Source: UMGS1532 sp045594795
GTDB lineage: Bacteria > Bacillota > Clostridia > Oscillospirales > Acutalibacteraceae
NCBI GenBank assembly: GCA_045594795.1
Contig: JAZNZF010000017.1
Coordinates: forward strand, 1 to 45,530
Reading direction: 5' to 3'
Length of the DNA: 45,530 nt
Part shown: positions 31,515 to 41,245 of the stretch, in pieces
Position numbering within the stretch: position 1 is the first letter of the stretch
How the letters are laid out: every line of letters starts with the position of its first letter
Program-made: the position numbers and the translations under genes
The notes under the pieces: generated by a model
Databases searched by the model: none
What the model was told of the DNA's origin: nothing
Seen by the model: the letters and a program-made list of their open reading frames with translations, nothing else

Positions 31515-34500
31515 TTATTTTGCGTCTTTAATACCAAGCTTGCGCTCAAGCTCTGAAACGTTAAGCTCTAAAAGCCTTGATACGCCTTTTTCCTGCATCG
31601 TTACACCGTAAAGCATATCTGCAGCCTCCATAGTACCTCTGCGGTGAGTGATGCAGATAAACTGTGTGGACGCATTCATATGGTGCATATACTCAGCAAC
31701 CCTATCAACGTTAACCTCGTCAAGCGCCGATTCAACCTCGTCTAATAGACAGAAGGGTGGCGGGTTTACCATCATAATTGCAAAGTAGATAGAAATTGCA
31801 ACAAGCGCCTTTTCACCGCCCGAAAGTGGCTCGATTTTAGACACAGTCTTACCGGGGATACGAACCGAAATATCTATACCACTTTCGAGAATATTCTCGG
31901 GGTCAGAAAGAACAAGCTCGGCTGCACCGCCGCCAAACAGGTCGGTAAAGGTTTTTTGGAAGTTGCGATTAATTTTTGAGAAACCGTCTTGGAACAGGTC
32001 ACGCATAGTACCGGTAAGCTCGGAAATAAGCTTTTGCAGTTCTGCTTGTGCCTTTTCAACATCCTCAATCTGCTCTTTATAATACTCGTAGCGCTCTTTA
32101 ACCTCTTTATACTCATCAATAGCCTCTACATTAATATTACCTAAAGCTTTTATTTTACCCTTTATTTCGGCTAATTCGCGACGTGCAGAAGGTTCGTCCT
32201 CGATAACGATATTGAGTGCCTCTGCCTCACCTCTGGTAAGCTCGTACTCGTCAAACAAACGCTTGATTATATCGTCGTACTCGCGTACCATTGAGGCTCT
32301 GCGTTCTTCTAAGCGCACCATTTCACTGGAAAGCTTTTCCTTATCGTCCAAAAGCTGACGCTCTTGTGCGCGAATCTTAACGCCCTGTTGCTCGGCAGCC
32401 TCGCGCTCGCGACGAAGGTCCTCTGCTTGCCTTAGTTTTTCCTCGGCTTCCTTTTTAAAACGTTCTATGTCCGCCTTTAATTCTTCGGCGTGCTTTCCTA
32501 TGTTCGCATTAATTTCATTAAACTGTTCTAATTCTAACTGTAGCTGTGATACACGATACTCGCGGTCGCTTACGTCACTTTCCATCTGACGTAATGTTCG
32601 ACCGATTTGCTCAATATCTTTTTGCAGTTCTACATTTTTGAGCTTTAGTGATGTTAATGTATCGGTAAGCTCGTCGCGTTTTTCGGCAATACCGTCTCTG
32701 CCACCCGAAATCTCTTGGATTTGAGCTTTCAAACTGTCTATTTTGGCAGTTAAATCTTGAGAATCACGCTTTGCTGTTTCAATAATATTGTTATTCTCTT
32801 GCTCGCGGTTTTCACAGTCGACAAGCTCTTTTTGTAAAAGCTCTAAGTTGTGAGCGTTTGTATTAACAAGCTCGTCTACGCGGCGTAGCTCGGCAAGAAC
32901 ACGAATTAAATCCTCGTTTGCAGAGGTTATTTCGGCCTCGATATTAGCTATATCGTTTTTAACCGAGTTAAGACTTTCTTCGGATAGTTTAAATTCGCCC
33001 TGCTTGGTTGCAAGTTTACTTTCAAGCTTTTTAGCTTTTTCCTCTAAAGCGGCAATTTCACCTGCTCTGCTTAAAAGACCCGAATGGCGAGAAAGTGAGC
33101 CGCCTGTCATAGAGCCGCCGGCGTGTACCTGCTGACCGTCTAACGACACTATTTTATACTTATAGCCAAACTTACCCGCAATGCTTACTGCAGAATCCAA
33201 ATCCTCGGCAACTATTGTTCTGCCAAGCAAGGATACTGCAATTTCGCGGTACTTTTGGTCGCACTCTATAAGGTCGGACGCAATACCCACAAAGCCATAG
33301 CAATCCTCTAACTTTTTCTCGTCGATATATCTGCCCTGGATTGTGGCAACAGGAAGGAAGGTTGCCCTACCTTTTTTGCCCTCTTTTAACATTTTTATAG
33401 CGCGTTTTGCGTCGTTTTCGTTATCGACAACTATGTTCTGTGCGGCGTTGCCAAGTGCGGTTTCTATAGCAACCGAGTACTCTTTATCCACCTTAATTAA
33501 GCGTATAAAGGGGCCGTGAATTCCGCGCAAGGCTCCGCCTCCCGCCTCGTTCATAACCTCTTTTACTGCGTGGTTAAAGCCCTCCATATTGCGCTCTAAC
33601 TCTTTGAGCATTTCAACTCTTCTGGCGTTATCCTCAATATCAAGGTGCAGTTTGTCTATCTCGGCTTTTAAGGTTGTAACCTTTTGCTCACGCGAGGTTA
33701 GACGCATTTTATAGCCGTCTTGCGAGTTGCGATAGCCAGAGAGTGAATCCTCTAACTCCTCGCGGTCGTGTTTTAATGCCTCTAACTCTTTTTGTTGCTC
33801 ACCTAACACAGCCGTGAGTTCTGCTTTGTTTTCATTTATAGCGGCACGACGAGAAACAATTTCACCGATAGCGGTTTCGGCCGAAACGGTACGCACCTGC
33901 ATATCCGCGCTCTCGGCAGTAGCAGAATTGAGCTGTAATGCCAAATCCTCAATCTGCTTTGAAAAGCCCTCGCTTTCGGTTACAAGGCGGTTTAGCTCGT
34001 CACTCTTTGAAAGAATTTCGCCCTCGTTTTCGGATAAAGCTTTTTTCTTTTCCTCTAAGCGAATACGTTCGTTCTCGATGTTTTCTTTAGCCGTTTCGTC
34101 AGAGCCCTTTAAACCCTCTATTTCAAAGTTAATACGCTCTATATTGCGGTTATTATGTAAAACCGTATTTTGACCAACCGCAATTTCGCCCTCAGTTCTT
34201 GCGGCGGTTTCCTCAAGCTCGGCTGCCTCGCGGCGTTTGTTTTCTATTTCGGTTATTTTCCTTGCATTTTCTGCCGCGGCGTTTTCCTGACTCTTTTCTA
34301 TTTCGGTTAGTTTTGTGTTTATATCATCGTACTGTGCTTTGGTTATTGTTATTTTCTTATCCTGATTACGCAGGGTGTCTTTAGAGTTATCGAGCGCGCG
34401 CAACCAAAGACCGATTTCTAACTTTTTACGTTCTTCACGCAGACCTAAATACTTCTCAGCCTTTTCGCTTTGCAGTTTTAGAGGGCCCACACGGGACTCA

Positions 34501-35093
34501 AGCTCTGAGAAAATATCACGCAGACGTACCATATTTTCAGCCGCTGCATCAAGCTTGCGTTCTGCCTCTATTTTTCTGTAACGGTAGCGCGAAATACCCG
34601 AAGCCTCTTCGAAAATATCGCGACGTTCATGGGGCTTTGCGCCAACGATACTGTCAATTTTACCCTGACCTATCATTGAATAGCCATCACGTCCGAGGCC
34701 TGTATCCATAAACAGCTCGTTCACGTCGCGCAGACGCACCGATACACCGTTTATTAAATACTCGCTTTCGTGACTTCTGTAATATCGCCTTGTTACCGCA
34801 ACGGTGTCGTTATCAAAATTAAGGCTTCTATCGGTATTGTCTATTGTAAGCGTAACCTCGGCAAAGCCCTGTGGACGCCTTGTATCCGAGCCTAAAAAGA
34901 TAACGTCCTCCATACTCGAGCCACGCAGACTTTTAGTTGATTGCTCACCAAGAACCCAACGCACCGCGTCGGAAATGTTGCTTTTACCGCTTCCGTTAGG
35001 ACCTACAACAGCAGTTATGCCCTTGCCGAACTGTAGCTGAGTTTTATCGGCAAAGGATTTAAAGCCTTGAATGTTGATTGATTTAAGCAGCAT
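31515..35093 (-). CDS. smc: Chromosome segregation protein SMC
   Basis: A 1192-residue SMC ATPase that organises the chromosome with ScpA/ScpB. Walker A GPNGSGKSNISDAVRW is near residue 32. Two long coiled coils (about 170-510 and 670-1000) flank a hinge near 520-660 with GGALRGIHGP and HAGGSMTGGS. The C-terminal head has LSGGEKALVA and CLLDEVESALDE. Length is normal. AGGAG at nine-base spacing supports ATG 35091-35093. It lies in the rnc-smc-ftsY order typical of Firmicutes. Confidence 0.98.
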   Translation of the reverse strand: MLLKSINIQGFKSFADKTQLQFGKGITAVVGPNGSGKSNISDAVRWVLGEQSTKSLRGSSMEDVIFLGSDTRRPQGFAEVTLTIDNTDRSLNFDNDTVAVTRRYYRSHESEYLINGVSVRLRDVNELFMDTGLGRDGYSMIGQGKIDSIVGAKPHERRDIFEEASGISRYRYRKIEAERKLDAAAENMVRLRDIFSELESRVGPLKLQSEKAEKYLGLREERKKLEIGLWLRALDNSKDTLRNQDKKITITKAQYDDINTKLTEIEKSQENAAAENARKITEIENKRREAAELEETAARTEGEIAVGQNTVLHNNRNIERINFEIEGLKGSDETAKENIENERIRLEEKKKALSENEGEILSKSDELNRLVTESEGFSKQIEDLALQLNSATAESADMQVRTVSAETAIGEIVSRRAAINENKAELTAVLGEQQKELEALKHDREELEDSLSGYRNSQDGYKMRLTSREQKVTTLKAEIDKLHLDIEDNARRVEMLKELERNMEGFNHAVKEVMNEAGGGALRGIHGPFIRLIKVDKEYSVAIETALGNAAQNIVVDNENDAKRAIKMLKEGKKGRATFLPVATIQGRYIDEKKLEDCYGFVGIASDLIECDQKYREIAVSLLGRTIVAEDLDSAVSIAGKFGYKYKIVSLDGQQVHAGGSMTGGSLSRHSGLLSRAGEIAALEEKAKKLESKLATKQGEFKLSEESLNSVKNDIANIEAEITSANEDLIRVLAELRRVDELVNTNAHNLELLQKELVDCENREQENNNIIETAKRDSQDLTAKIDSLKAQIQEISGGRDGIAEKRDELTDTLTSLKLKNVELQKDIEQIGRTLRQMESDVSDREYRVSQLQLELEQFNEINANIGKHAEELKADIERFKKEAEEKLRQAEDLRREREAAEQQGVKIRAQERQLLDDKEKLSSEMVRLEERRASMVREYDDIIKRLFDEYELTRGEAEALNIVIEDEPSARRELAEIKGKIKALGNINVEAIDEYKEVKERYEYYKEQIEDVEKAQAELQKLISELTGTMRDLFQDGFSKINRNFQKTFTDLFGGGAAELVLSDPENILESGIDISVRIPGKTVSKIEPLSGGEKALVAISIYFAIMMVNPPPFCLLDEVESALDEVNVDRVAEYMHHMNASTQFICITHRRGTMEAADMLYGVTMQEKGVSRLLELNVSELERKLGIKDAK

Positions 35094-35099
35094 TTCTTT

Positions 35100-36095
35100 T
35101 TACTCCTCTTTTATTTTTACATTATATATGTTAATTGTATTATCGCCCTTTATTTTTATATGGTAACCAAGGCTTTCGAGCGTCGTTATATTACTGCGCT
35201 TTTGCCCCGTTGCCTTTGAAATTTCCGAAGGATTTACAAAAACGGTATAGTTACCGCCCTTTTTACCCTTTAATTGCTTTGTAATTTCTTCTAAATATAT
35301 TTTAGATTTCGTTATTTCGCCAAACGCCGAATGCCAAGGACCCGCAACAAAAGCTGACGTATCAATACTATGTAGCCCTAAGCGTATAACATTTATGTTG
35401 TTTTTATAAAAAATCTTTAAAAGCTTTGCGCAAAGGCTTGCGGCACTTTCTACTGTTTGTGGTGCATATTCGCCCTTTTCATAAGCCTTTGCAAGATAGG
35501 TGTTTTTAAGCACCACAGTTGGATATATACGAACGGTGTCGGGGCTTAGCTCTGCTATCTTTTCAGCCGTTTTAATAGCAATATCATCGGTATCACCCAA
35601 AAGCCCTGTCATCATTTGAAGACCTAACGCTATACCACTTTTGCGAATTAGCCTTGAGGCTTTTACAACGTCATTAGCCGTATGTCCCCTGCGATTTATT
35701 TTGAGCACCTCATCGTCCATACTCTGTGCGCCAAGCTCTATAGCCGTTACACAGAAACTTTTAAGCTCGGCTAAAACATCCTCGTCTATACAGTCGGGCC
35801 TTGTGGAAATGCGTATGCCACAGACCGTGCCGTTTTGGACGTACTTGTGTGCCGCGGTTAAAAGTTCTAATCTATAGTCTTTTGGGATTGCCGTAAAGCT
35901 GCCGCCAAAAAATGCAAGCTCGGTGTTTTTGGGGTCGTAATGCGGATTTTTTAAGGCTTCGCTTACTGCGCTATCTACAGTTTCTGGGGTTGGCGCATCA
36001 GTTTCGCCTGTTATGTGGTTCTGGTTGCAAAAGCTACATCTGTGCACACATCCAATGTGTGGCACAAAAACCGAAATGTTTGCGTGGGCGCTCAT
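35100..36095 (-). CDS. Radical SAM protein, Elp3/YhcC-like
   Basis: A 331-residue enzyme with the radical SAM cluster motif CVHRCSFC (first Cys near residue 16). FFGGSFTAIP, RPDCIDEDVL and ELGAQSMDDEVL are typical of the Elp3-like superfamily, but there is no acetyltransferase domain. It shares four bases with rnc (ATGA) and lies six bases before smc. A gene of this kind between rnc and smc is usual in clostridia; tRNA or rRNA modification is a guess from the family. Confidence 0.9.
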   Translation of the reverse strand: MSAHANISVFVPHIGCVHRCSFCNQNHITGETDAPTPETVDSAVSEALKNPHYDPKNTELAFFGGSFTAIPKDYRLELLTAAHKYVQNGTVCGIRISTRPDCIDEDVLAELKSFCVTAIELGAQSMDDEVLKINRRGHTANDVVKASRLIRKSGIALGLQMMTGLLGDTDDIAIKTAEKIAELSPDTVRIYPTVVLKNTYLAKAYEKGEYAPQTVESAASLCAKLLKIFYKNNINVIRLGLHSIDTSAFVAGPWHSAFGEITKSKIYLEEITKQLKGKKGGNYTVFVNPSEISKATGQKRSNITTLESLGYHIKIKGDNTINIYNVKIKEE

Positions 36096-36772
36096 AATAT
36101 CTCGCCCATAAGCTCTAATGCCTGACGTGCCGCCTCTTGTTCGGCACGTTTTTTGCTACCTGCAGAGCCCTTGCCGATTACGTTGGAATTCAGATGCACC
36201 TCTATAGTAAAGGTTTTTGCGTGGTCGGGTCCCTCTTCGCCCACTAAAACGTAATCTAACTTTTCTTCGGGGTTTTTCTGAATAAACTCTTGCAAATAGG
36301 TCTTATAATCCTTAAAAGCAACGCTTGCCATACAGTTAAGTTTTTTATCTATAAAGCGTAAAACGTGCCTTCTTGCAGGTTCTATACCGCCATCTAAATA
36401 CATTGCCGCCAAGACCGCCTCAAAAGCGTCTGCCAAAATTGAGGGACGCTCGGCGCCGCCGCTTTGTGCCTCTCCCTTGCCGAGCAGTAAATAGTTACCC
36501 AACTCTAACTCTTTTGAAAACTCATACAATGAGTTCTCGCACACCAAAGAGGCGCGTATTTTGGTAAGCTCGCCTTCGGGCAGGTCGCGGTAGTTTTGGA
36601 AAATATGCTCTGATACAATTAAGGACAGTACCGAATCACCCAAGAACTCTAACCTTTCGTACGAGCCGCCTTTAATCTTTACCTCGTTTGCGTAAGACGA
36701 GTGCGAAAGTGCATGGCGCAATAGGTTTTTATTTTTAAATTTATAGTTTAATTTTTCTTCTAAACGTTTCAT
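36092..36772 (-). CDS. rnc: Ribonuclease III
   Basis: A 226-residue double-strand-specific endoribonuclease that matures rRNA. The catalytic signature ERLEFLGDSVLSLIVSEHIF and the later acidic FEAVLAAMYLDGG give the metal-binding residues. A dsRNA-binding domain (about 153-224) starts at DYKTYLQEF and ends GSAGSKKRAEQEAARQAL. It overlaps plsX and the radical SAM gene by four bases each. Confidence 0.97.
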   Translation of the reverse strand: MKRLEEKLNYKFKNKNLLRHALSHSSYANEVKIKGGSYERLEFLGDSVLSLIVSEHIFQNYRDLPEGELTKIRASLVCENSLYEFSKELELGNYLLLGKGEAQSGGAERPSILADAFEAVLAAMYLDGGIEPARRHVLRFIDKKLNCMASVAFKDYKTYLQEFIQKNPEEKLDYVLVGEEGPDHAKTFTIEVHLNSNVIGKGSAGSKKRAEQEAARQALELMGEIL

Positions 36773-37779
36773 TCTTCTTCGTTCTCTTTTAGCATCTTTA
36801 TTTTTGTTTCAAGCTTTGCTACGGTATCGGTTTCGATAGCCGCTTTTAGCTTGCCTATAGCGTTGCAGAATGCCACGCTGTCGGAATTGCCGTGTGCTTT
36901 ATAAACAGGCTTTTTAACGCCAACTATTGGTGCTGCGCCAATTTCTTTATAATCCATAGTTTTCTTAAGCACCGACAGTTCCGGCATAACCATAGCCGCC
37001 GCTATTTTAGTTTTAAGGTTTTTAGTGAACGCGCCCTTTAACATTTTAAGTATTGCCGAAGCAGTACCCTCTGCCATTTTTAAGCAAATGTTACCCGAAA
37101 AGCCGTCCGAAACCGCAACGTCGCAAGCGCCAAACATAAGGTCACGCGCCTCTACGTTACCTATAAAATTAAGCTCGGACTCTTGTAAAAGCTTATATGC
37201 CGCAAGCTGAAGCTCGCCGCCCTTAGTATCCTCTGTGCCAATATTAAGTAATGCGACCCTTGGGTTTTTAATGCCCATAACGTTTTCGGCATAAACACTT
37301 CCCATAACACCGAACTGCAAAAGCATTTCAGGTCTGCAATCGGCATTTGCGCCCTCGTCCATTAAGAAAAACTGCTTACCCTCGATAGTTGGTAGTGCCG
37401 AGCCTAATGCCGCACGTTTAATACCCTTAATTCTTTTTACAATAAAGGTACTGCCTACAACAAGAGCTGCGGTGCTGCCTGCCGAAATAAATCCGTCGCC
37501 AACGCCCTCGGCAACTGCCTTTAAGCCAACCGCCATAGAGCTATCTGTCTTTGATTTTATTACTGACCTTGGGTCGTCGTGCATAGAAATTACGCTTTGT
37601 GCATCTAATATTTCTGTACCGCTTATGTCAATACCGTTATCTTTAGCGCATTTTTCTATCTCCTCTCGGTTACCCGAAAAGATAATATCTATGCCCCACT
37701 TATTCTTAGCAGACATAGCGCCCTCTATCATAGCCTTTGGCGCGTTATCGCCACCGAAAGCATCAACTATAATTTTCAT
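36769..37779 (-). CDS. plsX: Phosphate acyltransferase PlsX
   Basis: A 336-residue enzyme that transfers acyl chains from ACP to phosphate as the first step of phospholipid synthesis. It begins KIIVDAFGGDNAP and contains DEGANADCRPEMLLQFGVMG and ALLNIGTEDTKGGE, as in the family. Two ATGs compete: 37783-37785 is only two bases from GGAGAG, while 37777-37779 has eight, so the second is chosen. Normal neighbours fabD or acpP are absent; it lies between trmFO and rnc. Confidence 0.96.
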   Translation of the reverse strand: MKIIVDAFGGDNAPKAMIEGAMSAKNKWGIDIIFSGNREEIEKCAKDNGIDISGTEILDAQSVISMHDDPRSVIKSKTDSSMAVGLKAVAEGVGDGFISAGSTAALVVGSTFIVKRIKGIKRAALGSALPTIEGKQFFLMDEGANADCRPEMLLQFGVMGSVYAENVMGIKNPRVALLNIGTEDTKGGELQLAAYKLLQESELNFIGNVEARDLMFGACDVAVSDGFSGNICLKMAEGTASAILKMLKGAFTKNLKTKIAAAMVMPELSVLKKTMDYKEIGAAPIVGVKKPVYKAHGNSDSVAFCNAIGKLKAAIETDTVAKLETKIKMLKENEEE

Positions 37780-37803
37780 ACCCATCTCTCCATTCTTAAT
37801 GAA

Positions 37804-39111
37804 TTAAGAAATATTTTTATCATACCAGTCCAATGCGCGCTTTGATAATGCTGCATAACGCTCGCGCTTATCCTTTATTTTTTCCTTAAGCGGCGGTATA
37901 ATACCAAAATTTGCACCCATTGGCTGAAAGTTTTTTACAGTGCTATCGCTGATATAACCCGTTAAAGCGCCAAGCATTGTGTAGTTTGGAAGGCTTAAAG
38001 TGTCTTTCCCTAAAACCTTTGCAATAATGCTTTTTGCCGCAATTATGCCGCTTGATGCCGATTCCATATACCCCTCTACTCCACTTAACTGACCGCAGAA
38101 ATAAAGGTTAGGATAATCTTTACTGCTAAAATCGGAATTCAGCAGACGCGGACTATCTAAAAACGAATTGCGATGCATTACCCCATAGCGTACAAACTCG
38201 GCATTTTGGAGCCCCGGTATCATAGAAAACACCCTTTTTTGCTCGGGGAATTTAAGGTTGGTTTGAAAGCCAACGAGGTTATACATATTAGCTTCCTTAT
38301 TTTCGGCACGAAGCTGTACTACCGCCCAAGGTCTGTGCTCTGTGTTAGGGTCTACAAGGCCTACAGGCTTCATAGGGCCAAAGCGCGCCGCATCCAAGCC
38401 TCTTTTACAAAGTATCTCTATTGGCATACAGCCCTCGTAAACGGTAAGGGGTTTATCGAAATCCTTTAGCGGTGCCGCCTCGGCGTTTATAATTTCATTA
38501 TGAAACTGCTCGTACTCTGCTTTATTAAACGGACAGTTAATATAATCATCTTCGCCCCTGCCGTATCTTGCAGCCCTAAAAGCCTTTGACATATCAATGC
38601 TATCTGCTGTAACTATAGGTGCCGCCGCATCGAAAAAACTTAGATAATCGGTGCCGAAAAGACGCTTAATATCCTTAGCCAAGCCACCGTCGGTTAAAGG
38701 GCCCGTAGCAATAACTACGTATTCGCCTTTGGGGATTTCGGTTACCTCGCCCTCTATAACGGTTATGTTTTTATGTGATTTTATTTTTTCGGTAATAAGC
38801 TTTGAAAATATATGCCTGTCAACCGCTAAAGCACCGCCTGCGGCAACGCTGCAAACGGCCGCGGTATCCATACATATAGAGCCTAAGCGCCGCATTTCTT
38901 CCTTTAAAAGACCTGCCGCAGACTCTATCCTTGCAGCCTTTAAGGAGTTAGAGCAAACAAGCTCTGCAAATCCGTCTATACTATGTGCAGGACTTTTTTT
39001 GTGGGGCTTCATTTCGTAAAGCTCTACCTCAATATCGGAATTCGCCAATATCCAAGCCGCCTCGCACCCTGCAAGCCCTGCGCCTATTACCTTAACCTTC
39101 TTGTTAGCCAT
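37804..39111 (-). CDS. trmFO: Methylenetetrahydrofolate-tRNA (U54) methyltransferase
   Basis: A 435-residue flavoprotein that makes ribothymidine at position 54 of tRNA using methylenetetrahydrofolate. The FAD-binding VIGAGLAGCEAAW is at the N-terminus, followed by ELVCSNSLKAA and the later GCMPIEILCKRGLDAARFGP and FCGQLSGVEGYMES, all characteristic. It starts directly at the topA stop. The topA-trmFO order is a Firmicutes hallmark. Confidence 0.97.
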   Translation of the reverse strand: MANKKVKVIGAGLAGCEAAWILANSDIEVELYEMKPHKKSPAHSIDGFAELVCSNSLKAARIESAAGLLKEEMRRLGSICMDTAAVCSVAAGGALAVDRHIFSKLITEKIKSHKNITVIEGEVTEIPKGEYVVIATGPLTDGGLAKDIKRLFGTDYLSFFDAAAPIVTADSIDMSKAFRAARYGRGEDDYINCPFNKAEYEQFHNEIINAEAAPLKDFDKPLTVYEGCMPIEILCKRGLDAARFGPMKPVGLVDPNTEHRPWAVVQLRAENKEANMYNLVGFQTNLKFPEQKRVFSMIPGLQNAEFVRYGVMHRNSFLDSPRLLNSDFSSKDYPNLYFCGQLSGVEGYMESASSGIIAAKSIIAKVLGKDTLSLPNYTMLGALTGYISDSTVKNFQPMGANFGIIPPLKEKIKDKRERYAALSKRALDWYDKNIS

Positions 39112-41211
39112 TTATTTTTTTGCCTTTTTTGTAGTTTTCTTTTGCTCTCTTGTAGGGCAGTCGTTATTCATACAGAATTTTCTGCCCCTGAAGCCGCTTA
39201 TAATAAAGCTTCCACATTCTTTACATACTTCGCCCGTAGGTACACCAGGGGCGGCAAAATCGCACTGTGGATAGTTTGAGCAACCATAGAATTTTTTGCC
39301 TGTTTTTTTAGATGCGCGGCGAAGTAGCTTTGCACCGCATTTTGGGCAAGGTTGTTTAACCTCGTCTTCGGGTACAGGCTTGGTGTTTTTACACTCGGGG
39401 TATCCAGGACAAGCCAAGAATTTACCGAATCTACCATTTTTAACAACCATTTTCCTGCCACATTTTTCGCAGATTTCCTCGGTCTCCTCATCGGGAACCT
39501 TTACTCGCACACCATCTAATTCCTTTTCGGCGGCGGTAAGGGTTTTTGCAAAGCCGCGATAGAACTCGTCTATAGTTTCTACCCAATCGCGATTACCGGC
39601 ACCAATTTCATCAAGGTTATTTTCCATACCTGCAGTAAACTTTACATCTACTATAGATTTAAAATATTCGGTCATCATATTAGAAACCGTGGTGCCAAGC
39701 AGGGTTGGATGAAGCTGTTTTTTAACACGCTCTATATAATTGCGCTGCAAAATATTTGTAACTATAGGCGCATAGGTAGAGGGTCTGCCTATGCCGTTTT
39801 CCTCTAATGCTTTTGTAAGGGTAGCCTCGGTATACCTTGCGGGAGGTTGGGTAAAGTGCTGTGTGGGCTCTATGCTTTTAATGCGCAGTATCTCGCCCTC
39901 GGAAAGTGCGGGTAAGGTGTTTTCTTTGTCAGTGCTTTCATCATCTCTACCCTCTTCGTAAAGCGCGGTAAATCCATCAAACTTAACGCTATAGCCTGTT
40001 GCCTTGAACACATAGCCGCCTCCTACGATATCCAAAGAGGTGGTATCCTGAACGCAAGCCGACATTAAGCTTGCAATAAAGCGTGACCATATAAGGCGGT
40101 AAAGCTTTAATTGGTCGGGTGTTAGTGCATTTGCAATCTTCTCGGGTTCTAAGTCTATTAAGGCTGGACGTATAGCCTCGTGAGCATCCTGTGCGCCCGA
40201 TTTTGTTTTGAAATATCTTGGACTCGAGGGAAGATATTTATCACCCCAACGCCCACTTATATACGAGGTTGCCGCCGCCCTTGCTTCTTCTGAAATGCGA
40301 AGCGAGTCGGTACGCATATAGGTTATAAGACCGGTGGTTCCAAGACCCTCAATATCAATTCCCTCGTATAACTGCTGAGCCACACGCATAGTGCGTTGAC
40401 CTGTAAAGCCGAGCTTACGTGCTGCCTCTTGCTGTAAAGTAGAGGTAATAAAGGGTGGAGCAGGCTGTTTATTGCGTTTGCCTTTTTTAACCGAGGATAC
40501 CTTGAATTCAGCGCCCTCTAATTCTGCCATTACCTTATCTGCCTCAGACTCGTTATTTATATCAAGCTTCTTTTCGCCCTCTTTTCCGTAGAGCTTTGCC
40601 TCAAAGGTTTTTCTTTGATTTAAGAACTTTGCATCAATACTCCAAAATTCCTCGGCAATAAACTTGTTTATTTCTTCCTCGCGGTCGACTATAAGCTTTA
40701 ATGCTACCGACTGCACACGACCTGCCGAAAGCCCACTTTTAACCTTTTTCCAAAGAAACGGGCTAAGCTTATAACCAACTATTCTATCAAGCACACGGCG
40801 GGCTTGCTGAGCATTAACTAAATCTAAATTAATGCTATGCGGATTATCCATACCCGCCTTAACACCTGTTTTGGTGATTTCGTTAAATGCTATTCGGTTG
40901 CTTTTTTCTTGGTCTAACTCTAAAACGGTTGAAAGATGCCACGCAATAGCCTCACCCTCTCTATCAGGGTCGGTTGCGAGGTAAACAAAATCGCTGTTAT
41001 TTGCGGCTTCCTTGAGCTCTTTTATAACCGATTTCTTATCACTCATAATTATATAGTTGGGTTTAAAACCATTTTCTATATCTATACCTATTCGGGATTT
41101 AGGAAGGTCGCGTACGTGACCTACAGATGCCATTACCTTATAATCCTTACCAAGATATTTTTGTATGGTTTTGGCTTTTGAGGGTGACTCAACTATAACT
41201 AATTTTGACAT
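39112..41211 (-). CDS. topA: DNA topoisomerase I
   Basis: A 699-residue type IA topoisomerase that relaxes negative supercoils. The Toprim domain starts LVIVESPSKAKTIQKYLG; the active Tyr is in TGLITYMRTDSLRIS. Residues about 570-690 hold three Cys4 zinc ribbons (CEKCGRKM, CPKCGAKL, CKECGSF) with a Lys-rich end. Length is normal. AAGGAG at nine bases supports ATG 41209-41211. Confidence 0.97.
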   Translation of the reverse strand: MSKLVIVESPSKAKTIQKYLGKDYKVMASVGHVRDLPKSRIGIDIENGFKPNYIIMSDKKSVIKELKEAANNSDFVYLATDPDREGEAIAWHLSTVLELDQEKSNRIAFNEITKTGVKAGMDNPHSINLDLVNAQQARRVLDRIVGYKLSPFLWKKVKSGLSAGRVQSVALKLIVDREEEINKFIAEEFWSIDAKFLNQRKTFEAKLYGKEGEKKLDINNESEADKVMAELEGAEFKVSSVKKGKRNKQPAPPFITSTLQQEAARKLGFTGQRTMRVAQQLYEGIDIEGLGTTGLITYMRTDSLRISEEARAAATSYISGRWGDKYLPSSPRYFKTKSGAQDAHEAIRPALIDLEPEKIANALTPDQLKLYRLIWSRFIASLMSACVQDTTSLDIVGGGYVFKATGYSVKFDGFTALYEEGRDDESTDKENTLPALSEGEILRIKSIEPTQHFTQPPARYTEATLTKALEENGIGRPSTYAPIVTNILQRNYIERVKKQLHPTLLGTTVSNMMTEYFKSIVDVKFTAGMENNLDEIGAGNRDWVETIDEFYRGFAKTLTAAEKELDGVRVKVPDEETEEICEKCGRKMVVKNGRFGKFLACPGYPECKNTKPVPEDEVKQPCPKCGAKLLRRASKKTGKKFYGCSNYPQCDFAAPGVPTGEVCKECGSFIISGFRGRKFCMNNDCPTREQKKTTKKAKK

Positions 41212-41245
41212 ATTGGAGTGCTCCTTAAAGAAAATTTATATCAAT